From: Echinarachnius parma
Taxonomy: Eukaryota > Echinodermata > Echinoidea > Clypeasteroida > Echinarachniidae
Reading direction: 5' to 3'
DNA length: 64,000 nt
Assembly (NCBI GenBank): GCA_037951105.1
Contig: JBAMJV010009356.1
Coordinates: 1-64,000, forward strand
Of the stretch, positions 21,529-33,300 are shown piece by piece. Position numbers and translations under genes: made by a program. The notes below the pieces were generated by a model, which worked only from the letters and a program-made list of their open reading frames with translations, was not told where the DNA came from and made no database searches. Numbering within the stretch: the stretch's first letter is position 1; each line of letters begins with the position of its first letter.

Positions 21529-23170
21529 ATCTATGACTCGACTGTTCTGCTGAAATGATTATACCCAGGTCCGGTAGTGTGAACATGTCACCATTGGGCA
21601 ATTATAAGCACTATCATATTGAATACTATTACATTTTTCAATACATATCACAAATGGTCTGCATTTTGATGTCTTTCTAGTCTAGCATACCAGTATTGAT
21701 TCTTCACATACTGGAAATACTACAAGCCCCTTGACTTGCAGGGGTGCACTCTCACTGGCCCGCTGGTCTGGGGCCAGTGAAAACTTCATGCCAGCAAAAA
21801 TGTATAAATGTCATAATTTGGTGGCCCGATCGGGCAAGCAGATTTTCAAGCCAACATTGACAAAATTTGAAAATACTTGTTTTCTTCCATGTCATGCTTC
21901 ATCTATTATTACAGGTTTGATCAGAAAATAGTGATATTTGAATAGTAAACAGTTTACTCATGGTATAACATTTTAGAGCCAGTAAATATTTCTTTCGGGC
22001 CACCAGAAAAGGGGAAGAAATTATTTCACTGGCTCGACCGGGCCTCTGCAATTTGCATAGAGCAATGGTTCTTTTATAAGTCATGCATGCCAAGTTGTAG
22101 TCACGCTTTGGTAAATAGTGCCGTTAATAACTAACATGGAGTAATGGAAATATAACTTTAAGAAGAGTTAGAGGGGAAATATATCTTAGAAATCACTTAA
22201 GATATAAAGACCTGATGTAATTTGGTTGCCAACTGTAGATCATTTTCTTTTTGTCTTATAATAATAAAATATTGTTATGAACCAGAAGGCCAGACACAAT
22301 CAAAATGTGATTTTCTGTGCTAGTTATGAATAGGCCATGTCAGTGTTCACATCGAGGCAAGAGAAACAAATGTCCTTGCTTTCTTCTTTCTCCAGGTATT
22401 AAAGTAACTAATACAAAATGCAGATCTAGGAGGTGTTGCATAAGGAGTTGATCATAGGCGCATTCGAGCCAATCAGATTTGCGCATTTAGGCAAATGTTC
22501 TGACCTTGCGTCTGATCGCAACTGTTTATGCAACACCCCCTCTCTGTAAACCTTATTCTGTTTTATACTCCTAGTTAAATATGCTTACGTGATATAGTGC
22601 AGGTAATAATTTTCCTCCTCAAATTTGATTAGCAATTTCAGCCGATGGATAAATATTTCAAATGAAATTCTGTACACTTCTCTGGAAGAAAACTGCTATA
22701 TTTCTCGTAATACTATAAGTCATCATTAACAAATTTAAATCTAGGAAGGGTAATACAATAAATAAATTTATTGATATGGGGCAATTTTGGATTATAACGG
22801 TTTCTGGCACTCATTTGCAGGTGCACATGTCTACACAAATCTTAAATTTCAAGATGGTACTTTCTAATTTGCATAAGTATATGAATATCACTACCAATAG
22901 GAATTACTTTAAACATAATTATCTTGTCCAACTACTATGGAATAAGGTAGGCTGCCATTTTGACCAAAGTTGGGCGATTGCATATATTTGTAATCAGCAT
23001 AATAAGTTGTATGATTATACTACACAAAATATCCAATACAATGTGATTCATACTGTGAAATACAATGCGTTCACACTGTGACATCCAGCACAATTTATGT
23101 TACGGTGTTTTGGAAACACGAAAAAAGGAGTATCCCTTTTTGAGAGCCTTCACACATTCTTAATAAGAAA
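21529..23170. other. intergenic, unassigned
   Basis: 21718-22060 has short inverted words (TGGCCCGATCGGGCAAGC, CGGGCCACC, CACTGGCTCGACCGGGCC) suggesting a decayed element. 22428-22545 is a diverged short inverted repeat (GGTGTTGCATAAGGAGTTGATC / GATCGCAACTGTTTATGCAACACC). Otherwise A+T-rich with no gene seen. Confidence 0.4.
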
Positions 23171-23259
23171 TTAAAATCGTTTATTTATTTACCGGGACAT
23201 CCATACATAGTGTGCAGACATGAACAAACCAATGAAACGAATAAGACGCATTACATGTA

Positions 23260-24041
23260 CACTGAGCCTTGCATGAGATGGATCCACGTGATCATGTATA
23301 CTATAGAGCCATCGATATCGTCTAGGGCATTGGGCTCCCATGAAACTAAGCAAGGGCGTCAACAATTTCTCAAAAGTGTAGGGGAGACATTGCGAGGAAG
23401 CGAAGCGACCGAGCGGGGGAGGGTGTGGGAGGGGGTGTCCCCCTCCCACAGTAGGGAGCTTTTGTATTTTTGGGCGTGAAATTGTGCGATTTGGTGCACA
23501 CCTGAGACAGAAATTTCACGTAATATGAAATATATAAGTATGGAACCAAACATACATAATGACAAAGGGAGGGGGACAATCTGCTCCTTTTTCAAATGTG
23601 GGGGGACATGATATTCCAATTTGATTTGCGTTCAGCGCATATGTACCGAGATTATTTTATTTTCTGTGACGGTGTGCTATCTATAGATGACGGTTTAATA
23701 AACTTCGTTTGAGAAATTACGCTGCCCAACACAATTTCAAAAGGTGAGTTCCCGCAACCCAAATGAAACTTGCAATATGAGAAACTGTATGCGGCAAAAA
23801 AGAGATTTACAGTCCTTTTCAAACTAAAAAACGGCTATTTTGAAGATTAATTATTGATAAATATGTCTTTCCCCTCTTTGGCATTATATCACTCGATTTT
23901 TTTCTTCCTCATTTTCGGAATTATTGGGGGGGGGGCGAAATGATATGTTCGCCCCCCCCCCCCAATATTTTCATTTGGGGGGGGGGGGGGGGGCGACCGC
24001 CCCCCTACCCCCCCCCCCCCCCCCCCCAGGATCGACACCCC
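23260..24041 (-). mobile_element. poly-G hAT-like element, inverted partial copy of 30175-31298
   Basis: GAGCCTTGCATGAGATGGAT, the AGGAAGCGAAGCGACCGAGC segment, the TTAATAAACTTCGTTTGAG segment and CGAAATGATATGTTCGCCCC all recur in reverse order and strand at 30175-31000. The right end GGATCGACACCCCTG is the hAT-like terminus. The left terminus is missing or replaced. Confidence 0.8.
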
Positions 24042-24240
24042 TGAGGGGGGGTTTGACCCAATGACGATGTGGAGTTTTTTTTTTGCTATTTTGAACCCCC
24101 GTAAGTGATTTTTTTCTCACTTTTTCACTTTTTTCACTGAAATATTTTCACTTGGCAGCCCAAGGGGGGGGGGGGGGGGGGGGGGGGGGTTAAACCCCCT
24201 AACCCCCCCCCCCCCCCCCCCCCGTAGATCCGTCACTGGT
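24042..24240. repeat. poly-G/poly-C-rich repeat segment
   Basis: TTTGACCCAATGACGATG, CACTTGGCAGCCCAAGG and TAAACCCCCTAACCCCC recur at 45060-45470. Contains G runs and C runs longer than 20. Confidence 0.75.
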
Positions 24241-24333
24241 AATTATGGTTGATAATATACTTGATCTCGAAATGGAATAATTCGTGAAATAAATGGAAAT
24301 TATTATTAACAGAGTTAACATTTGTATCAAATA

Positions 24334-25212
24334 CAGCCTTGGACAAAATTATTAGACCAAGCACTTTTTGGTAATTTTTTCGAAGTTTTACGCTATTTTG
24401 TCCATTTTATAATATTTCGAAGAAAAATAATTTCATGGCATATACCAAAGGGGGTATAGGCAATGGTGTTAGTGGTACCTACCACATATTTTCTCCCTTC
24501 AATTTGATTAAAAACATGAACTTTGAGCAAGTTGTATGGCTTTTTTCGATTCCTTACATGTACATTACATGCATAGGTTTTATATACATTTTTTTATACA
24601 AAGTGCAAGATTTGTAGATTTTTTTTCCTGTAAAATGTGATTTTACCATAGAAAGGTCTCTCCAGTTCCTAGTGTGACTTGTATTAGCACTTTGATTTTG
24701 GGTGAGAGGTGCCAAGTGGCATTACACTCTGTTGGAGAAGCAAATGATATTTGGATGCTGACTGCCTGTGCTTTAGCAGTGTATACCGGGATAGAGGCCA
24801 TCTTCACCTGGTCGTACTTCTTTGATAAGAGCAATTGACTGCCACTTGGCAACTCTAATCAATAATTAATTTACTCATGAACAAGCCCCACACCAAATAG
24901 AAAGACATTTCTATGATATAAGCACTACTTACAGAAAAAAAAATCTTAAAATCTTCCACTATGTATTGAAATCGAATGTATAAAACCCATACCTTTTTAT
25001 GTTAAAAATCCACACAATTATTCATGAAGTGTATGTTTTCTCAAATTCAAGTCATAAAATCTGTTGTAGGCATTCCTAATCCCATTGACTATACCCCCTT
25101 TGATATTTTATGAACTTTTGTTTCTTTAAAATGTTTTAAAGTGAAAAAATAGTGTAAACAATCCGAAATAATAAGCAAAAAGTGCTTGGTCTAATAATCT
25201 TTTCCAAGGCTG
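24334..25212. mobile_element. Tc1/mariner-like non-autonomous element
   Basis: TA target sites flank CAGCCTTGGACAAAATTATT...and ...AATAATCTTTTCCAAGGCTG. Terminal repeats of about 45 bp (ATTAGACCAAGCACTTTTTG / CAAAAAGTGCTTGGTCTAAT). No transposase ORF in 879 bp. Confidence 0.85.
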
Positions 25213-25596
25213 TACATACAAACGATGATCTAAAGTGAAATTTATATTTCAAACAAGTATATGTCTATTCTATTCATTTATTCAAATTAAGTTCCAATTA
25301 ATAATAATTTTAATTTTATTTTAATTGTTTTATTTATTTTATACTGCAGGGTATGCCTGTTCAGTTATGCAAAACTGCTTTACAAAGGCGCCCTGCAGTT
25401 TAACTTGCATGTTGACAAACAACAAAATATAAACGTACATACATTACATTATAACAATTCAAAATGAACAAAAATGATGGGGAGAGTGTATATATTATAC
25501 AAGACATCATTAAATATATACACGCATAGCATGTTAAGTATCATCTGTTATAAAATAAAATGATGTATATATTCGTGTGCTCTTGACATTATAACT

Positions 25597-26083
25597 TAAA
25601 GGAACTAAAGAATACAACGTATTTTGGCACTTATGTTATAGTTGATGACTTTTAAACTAGGTCTGCAGAAGAAAACTCCATGAAAATAAACACAGTAGTG
25701 ATTTTATGCTAATTTTCTGATGCCAAATCTCACTTAGATGGCAGTTTACGCACCGCCCACATTTAGGGTCCAAAATCAGCAGCGTGATTTACACTTCATC
25801 GGCGTACGTCACCATTGAAGTATGACGTCAATTAGAAAATTTAGAGAGGCGTCGTGTACAGAGACTATTATGGGGCGAAGTTCTTTAGATGACTTCACGC
25901 CAATAGAGGGCAGCATATTCGATTTGGCGATTTAAAAGGGCGTTCCCAGGACAATTAGATATTTACTAATTACCCAAAAATTGATTGATTTCATGGGAAA
26001 TGACCGCCAAATTCTTTTTCTTGAGATAAAATTACATATAGAGAGCCTAATTGTGAAAAGTAGGCCATCTCGACGCTGTAGTT
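25597..26083. repeat. dispersed repeat, copy 2 (see 5918-6345)
   Basis: Begins TTAAAGGAACTAAAGAATAC and ends near GACGCTGTAGTTTCTTTTTA. Contains extra ATGACGTCA (CRE-like) words compared with copy 1. Confidence 0.7.
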
Positions 26084-26385
26084 TCTTTTTAGAACGATGG
26101 TACAACAATATAATAACATTTAAAATACGGTATGGGACCTAGCTCCAATATTGAATGTTATCAGTCTAAAGGTATCTTTTTACAGTGATTCGAGTTTGTA
26201 TTAATTATTTGATAACCAATGACATAGGTATAGGATAAGTGTAAACAGCAAAACAGACTGCTTCGCCTCATAGAGACTCTTTGGTCACTGAGTACATTTC
26301 ACTTACAAGTACATAATACGGCTCGTGATTATAGGTTGTTGAGCATTCTATGTAGTACTATACATATATAATAATATAATATACA

Positions 26386-26482
26386 ATATATAATAATAAT
26401 AATAATAATAATAATGATAATATTAATAATATTAATATTAATAATAATAATAATAATAATGATAATAATGATAAATTACATT
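26386..26482. repeat. (AAT)n-rich microsatellite
   Basis: AATAAT/GATAAT trinucleotide-type tract of about 95 bp. Confidence 0.85.
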
Positions 26483-26499
26483 TATATAATATAAACATA

Positions 26500-27209
26500 A
26501 TATGAACAAACATCTCCATGCGTTTTACAGAAATATATTATAACAAATACCAATAACAAAATTAACTTAAAAGGGACCACCAGGCAAAGAACAACACATA
26601 GTTATATGTTTTGGTACCGTTTTGTGATATAAAATAGATACCCAACATTTTGCAAAGGGTTGTGTAAATTCATAAACAAAGCAACACACTACCATCACTT
26701 ACGGAACCACTATTATATCCTGGTTCCGTATGGGCCAAACATTTGCGAGTGCGCCAATGCTATTCACGCGTACGTTTGGAGACCATAGAATCCCGGACAA
26801 TTCGTTTGCTTGGACAAAGTAGTCTTCGTACATTGAGACCCATGAACGCATGCTTTAGAATGGTATGCGTTTTCCAATTATATATTTGTTTTCTTTCTGG
26901 AAACATATTTTTGTGAACTTGTTGATGGAATGGACTACTAACGTTGTTACCTTTCATTCATAAGAATATTATTTTTGGGTGGTGGTACCCTTTAACATTA
27001 AGCCTTGTATGTAATTTTGTTACATGAGAGCCGCGACACTAGAAATTATCAAAAATTGATATTAAAGATTTCTATATGAATTTTCTTTAGGTTCTTAGGA
27101 TAGCCTTCTGACCCTTAAAAACCTTAGGAAAATGGCGCCTCAATGAGTGCGCTTTGAAAGCGCCTTACGGTGTCACGATATGACAACTATAAAACATATC
27201 TTTTATCAT
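26500..27209. other. intergenic DNA between the convergent genes
   Basis: No gene or repeat recognised. The converging 3' ends of the two genes face this stretch. Confidence 0.4.
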
Positions 27210-27215
27210 TTTAAT
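27210..27215 (-). promoter_or_regulatory. candidate polyadenylation signal (ATTAAA)
   Basis: The minus strand has ATTAAA about 120 nt beyond the proposed stop codon of the receptor gene. No canonical AATAAA is closer. This is positional evidence only. Confidence 0.25.
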
Positions 27216-27333
27216 CCTTCATATCTTCACTCAGAAGACAAAGAATTCATTACACGCGGGTCGAACAAAGCCATATTCATTGACATGCACCTTCACTTCG
27301 TATGCATAGTTCAGGCAGAGTATTGAGGGAAGT

Positions 27334-27369
27334 TTAATACATGGTAGTTTGGTTCCTTGCAACGCTGCC
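27334..27369 (-). CDS. receptor last coding exon: [11 protein letters not shown] and stop
   Basis: Acceptor TTTAATGTACAG, phase 0, then twelve codons ending TAA. The C-terminus T-M-Y could be a class I PDZ ligand (S/T-x-hydrophobic). The short exon is chosen because its phase fits the exon at 29583 and it closes the tail; no homologue check was possible. Confidence 0.5.
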   Translation of the reverse strand, partial: GSVARNQTTMY

Positions 27370-30300
27370 CTGTACATTAAAGGTTTGTGAAACAAAAGAA
27401 AGACAGATTTAACGTTTTTAGACATCGCATCTGTCATTATGATATATTTTCATTCTAAGTCGAAATTCCCATAGAAACCCATAGGACAATCCTATGGGTT
27501 TATATGGGTTTCTATGGGACCATTAGAAACTCATAAAATAAAACCCATATGAACCCATAGGACCCATATAAACCCATAGGGCCCATAGAAACACACAGGA
27601 CCCATAGAAATCCACACCCATAGGACCCATAGAAACCCACAGAACCCATATAAACCCATAGGACCCATAGAAACCGACATGACCCATAGAAACCCATAGG
27701 ACCCATAGAAACCAACAGACCCATAGAAACCAATAGAACATTTGGATATTTATGCAAGACTCATGCATATCATTCATTAAACACAATATGATGCTTTTAT
27801 ATTTGGTATTTGTTTAACACACATATTAACTTTAAATAGTGTGTATTTTAATGAAAAAATATATAATCAATTCATTCACCAAACTGTCAAGTCCTAGATG
27901 GGACTTCATATTCCAGTAAACAATATAAATATGATAGAATATTTTACTAACCAAGGAAAAGTATTTTAACTGCTAATACATATATCTCAATGTATCGTTC
28001 AGCTTTAAATTAAATTCTGTAACCCTCTTCTACAAGAAACAATGCCTAGCTTGCCCTATTGCAAGTGTCAATGGGAAATTCCTATGCGAAATATCTATGG
28101 GAAATTCCTATGGGAATCTTATGGGAAATTTCTATGGGAATCCTATGGGAAATTCCTATGGGAATCCTATGGGAAATTCTGTGAGTCCCATAGAAACCCA
28201 TGTTCCACTTTCCCTATTGAAACCCATATAAACCAATAGGCCTATGGGTTTCCTATGGGTTTTGGTTCAATGGGAATTTCGACCTGGGTAGGGACCACGA
28301 ATTCTTTAACAGAGTAGTTGATAATCTGATATTCCTGATATAAGAACACGGGAAAAGGCTTTAGAGTATCAAAAGTTGCTTATGTTTGATATGAATGTGG
28401 CGAGAATACTTATTCATGTCAAAGCTCCACTTATAAACTTTGAGAGACCCTTTCATATTTGTTCAGTGACAAAGAAGACGTACCCTCCCGTGCCATAAGT
28501 ATTGCAACATGGTGAAATTCGTTACATTTTTGGAAAATGACTTATCTATGTTGTAGCGGTGTTTTGTTCTAAATAATTGAATAGTGACCGACATTCTGGT
28601 ATAAATGGAAGGGGCACATTGTTCACCTTCTCATTCAAGGCCATCGAGTCCCTCATGCACACACCATGGTTAAGACATCCAGGTTATCTAACGTGCAAGG
28701 CCGACAGATCATCGCCCAGAGGGAGGAGGGGGTTTCGGTGGCTCAGATTGCTGAACACTTACAGGTATGCCGTCAGAAGGGTGTACATAGCGTGCACACG
28801 CCATAGGGAAACGGAAAATTTTGACAAGCGACCAAGACCTGAGAGAGGTAAAAAGACCACACGTCTGGAAGATTGGTACCTCCTGCCTCAGGCTCGTATG
28901 ACTCGATTCGAATCTGCACAAACTTTGGCAGCTCACTGGAGCTACAGGATTGGTAGGTGAATCTCAAAGAGGACGACACAAAGACGCCTATACTCAGACA
29001 ATCTTCATGCCCGCATTTCCAGGAGGAATATTCTCATATCTCGTGTCAATCGCCAGAGACGCATCAGGTTGGCCTCCAGAGTGACGGATTCGATGGTGTA
29101 GGACAATTGGAGGATGCGCGCCATTATCAGGAGGCGCGGGTACCCAAAAAAATACTAGAACTTCATGAACTTTACATGATAAATGACTCTTGACATGTTA
29201 TTGAAATGTGCCTGATAATAAGATCTTAAATCATGTACTACAAATTAATTAAAACAGCACTTATTATCATGTCATACATTGCCTCCTCTGTAATGCATGT
29301 GTCTATGTTGCAATACTTTTGGCACGGCAGGGTATATTGTATGATGGTCAGTCAAAATGTTTTCAATCGAAAATACAATTCACGTCCCGATTTCAACTTG
29401 AAACTTGCATATTTTGCATTGTTAAGAAAGGTCTTGGAAACGAGGTATTAAGTGGGTATCAAAGGGAAATTATGAACTGCTCCCTGAACAAAAAAGGATA
29501 TACACTATATATTTCAAAATAACTTTACCGTCAGTAGACGATCTTTTTAAAACTAATGAACATGTTCCTTATTATCACTTACCCCATCCACAACGTAGGG
29601 AGTCATGTAGTTGCCTCTTCCAAAGTCATCCATGTTCTGAATGTAAAAATATAAATACAAACGTATAATAATTTAAGATTAACACGCAATTCCCTTTCAA
29701 AACTGTTACCAACAGCTGAAAAGAATTATGATAATTTGTACAACTGACGGTGATGCCCGATATATCTTGGGTTTTGATTGACGGTAAAAACGCGAGAAAC
29801 CAAGTCGAAATTAGTGCCGAGTCAAAATATTTACTAAAGTCTAAACGTTTAAACGTTTTGTTTTACGTTTAAACGTTTTGAAATAAATGGAATTCCTCAG
29901 GACTAGTTAAAATATTTATATTTCGGACTAATACGGGAAAGTTACAATTTTGGACATTGGTCTGCTACGTGCTTTCCATGATCGGATGAGTTTCATCGTG
30001 CATACCCTAACCGACCTAGTTATTAAGCACACTTCATATTTTAAATAATTCCTTTCAAGACTTTATACATTCACATACATACGATATGAGTTGTTATATT
30101 TCCTCGTTTATTTGGCTTGAAGTTTTGCCCAATCTGTTCTTTGGCTTAACTTACCAGTATGTGTTCCCTATATACAGGGGCGTCGATCCTGGGGGGGGGG
30201 GGGGGGGGGGCAGTCGCCCCCCCAATGAAAATATTGGGGGGGCGAACATATCATTTCGCCCCCCAATAATTCCGAAAATGAGGAAGAAAAAAATCGAGTG

Positions 30301-33300
30301 ATATAATGCCAAAGAGGGCAAAGACACATTTATCAATTATTAATCTTCAAAATAGCCGTTTTTTAGTTTGGAAAGGACTGTAAATCTATTTTTTGCCGCG
30401 CGCTTCGCGCGCATACAGTTTCTCATATTGCAAGTTTCATTGTGGTTGCGGGAACTCACCTTTCGAAATGTGTTGGGCAGTGTAATTTCTCAAACGCACA
30501 CCTCAAACGAAGTTTATTAAACCCTCATCTATATATAGATAGCACACCGTCACAGAAAATAAAATAATCTGAAATATATCTTTCAGTCAATTCGGTCCAT
30601 ATGCGCTGAACGCAACTTAAATTGGAATATCATGTCCCCCCACATTTGAAAGTGGAGGAGATTGTCGTCCCCCTCCCTTTGTCATTATGTATGTTTGGTT
30701 CCATACTTACATACTTCATATTACGTGAAATTTCTGTCTCAGGTGTGCACCAAATCGCACAATTTCACGCCCAAAAATACAAAATCTCCCTACTGCGGGA
30801 GGGGGACACCCCCTCCCACACCCTCCCCCGCTCGGTCGCTTCGCTTCCTCGCAATGTATCCCCTCCACTTCTGAGAACTTGACGCCCTTGCTTAGTTTCA
30901 TTGAGAGCCCAATGCCCTAGACTATATCGATGGCTCTATAGTATACAGGATCACGTGGATCCATCTCATGCAAGGCTCAATCTTTTCCTCGCTATGCCCT
31001 TTAAAAATACGTTACGAGTATAGTTATACAATTTTAACACCCATGATAGGAGTTGCAAATGTCTGAAATCTAAAAGCTTCCGGGGGCTCCGCCCCCTGGA
31101 CCCCCATTATTGTCCCCAAATGTGGGTGCCCCCCAAAGTCAGGTCTTCGAGCCATCAAGACACTTTCAATGAGCGCATAATAAAACTTCCGGGCATGCCA
31201 ATGTGGGGCTTTTAGCTCTCCCAGTGGTCACTCTGGAAAAAAATTCAAATTTCGCCCCCCCCCCCCCCCCCAATCGCAAAAACGGATCGACGCCCCTGCC
31301 TATATATAGGTTTTGCCCAAACTTTTCTGTGGTCCCTAGAAAGTTTCCCCAAATTTGTTGTCCTTAGAAGTTTTCCTCAAAGGATGGTACAGTTTTGCTT
31401 AAGAGGGCGCTTCACGAAATGATTAAGGTAATGGAAAACTAGCCTAAGTATGCTATTTGGAAGAGCACATACTTAAACAAATAAAACAAACCTTATTTAG
31501 TAAAAATCAGTTAAGAAAGAAATGAAATATCTATAAAAACAGTGTGAGTCAAAAGAAAAAACGAAACCGGATTTTGATAGCTTATAAATCCACAATTCTA
31601 AACATATATACATTATGTTGATATTGGTATCATGTTAAAGCTTGGGAAATTGCCTTTACAATTATATATCATAGATTTTCATCGCTTTACGCTTCATCGA
31701 ACGCAACCTTATTATCCAAAGTCATGCAAAAACTACCCGTGTCCAAGTTTGCCGTTGTCTTGTTCCATCATGAATGGATGCGTCTGTTTACCGTTTTTTC
31801 AAAAGAACATTTCAAGAATATCCTTTGGTTAATCAAAACAGAATACCAGCTGGTTGCCAGTGTTTTTCATGTTTATCAAGGTGGAAGGGGATCCCCACCC
31901 TCCTCCCATCAGCAACCCCACTTTTTGGAGGCAAGGGCCCTGAATAGAACATGTATGATGAACTTATCTTTGAAAATCAGACATCAGATGCAACCATTCA
32001 CAAAACAAGAACGCTGCGAACTTGGATACAGTCAGTTTTTGCATGACTTTGGATTATTAAGTCGCGTTCGGTGAAGCGTGAAGTGATCAAAGTGTATGAT
32101 ATATCATTTTCAACGCAATTTCCCTACTTTTAACATGATACCAATATCAACATATATATGTTTATAATTGTTCATTTATAAGCTAAGTCCGGGTTTGTTT
32201 ATTTGACTCACACGGTATATTGGATTGGATTACATGTGGGGCCCATACATATTTAATCAAAATCTATATAATACCTGCACTTTTTAAAAAAGTTTTCCCG
32301 ATATGTTTTTAGAGAGCGCCCTCTTGTGTTTTAACGGCTGCTTTTTGAATGATAACAGCATTTTAACTTGGTCGTTTGTACGTTTTTCCACCTTTCGGGC
32401 ATGGTGAAATTATTACTAATAGTTTTTAATGATGGTGCATGTTTTGCTTACGAATATTCAGTTTGACCAAAACTGTACTATCCCTTAAAGCTCAACCTAC
32501 CATTCTGTGGTCCCTCGCATCTTGCCGGAATTCCGGGGCGTACTTCTTCTCCCGCTGTCGTTGGTCAATGGCGTAGTGGTCGATGGCCTTCCCGACGATG
32601 AAGCAACGGCGATCAACGAGTTCGAAGGAATCATCTGAAGATGTAGCAAGTTGGTCCTTGCGCAACCACGGTTCGTCGTCGTGGTAGAAGCCCCTGTTTC
32701 GCTGGTCGTTCGCCCTTACACGACCACCGCTATGAACAAATAACAACACTAATATTTTCAATGGAGAATCTGGCAATCTGGCAGAACTACACATTATCGT
32801 AACGTATAATAGTAAATTTTGCGACACTTCGTTAATAGAAAACACATATTTCATTACTGCCAAAAATTAACAATAAAATGGATGTGGGGAAAATTATCTT
32901 TGGAAATACATGTACAAAGGTATAACAAAATTTTAAAAAATCAAATATTGAATTATGAATGGAATCAATGTGTACAAAATTAATCAAAGTGAATATTTAT
33001 TTAATTTGTATTTATTTTTATTCATGTAATTAATGACTGCAGTGCTATTTAATAGGAGCCAAATGCGAAGAATTTTCAATGTCGATGACAATGACAATAA
33101 TATAGGTTTTCCCGCTCAATTTCGCGATTGTGTCAATCGAATTGATAATAGGAGGAAACGAATTCGCGCGATTTGCGATCGCCGTACCAAAGCAGCATTC
33201 GAATTCGTAAATAGTCGTTCAAAATCACGTAGGAGCAAGTGGATTTGCACAAAGTGCATACCTTTTCATCAATGGTCATTCGAATTCGCGAAAGGCCGTT

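Larger units (their letters stand above)
29637..32500. other. receptor intron, mostly transposons
   Basis: It holds a hAT-like element (30175-31298), a foldback MITE (31541-32213) and a family-A MITE fragment (32280-32488). 29826-29880 has two AAACGTTTAAACGTTT-type palindromes. No exon is seen. Confidence 0.6.

Noticed and set aside
27475..28260. Possible CRISPR-like or coding repeat (MGPMGFYGS protein text).
   Set aside because: Units have no unique spacers and this is animal DNA; the open frames are a by-product of a 12-24-bp minisatellite without stops.
31632..32074. ORFs inside the 31.5-32.2 kb element taken as a transposase.
   Set aside because: The two halves are inverse copies of each other, so the open frames mirror the arms and no DDE-type motif is present.
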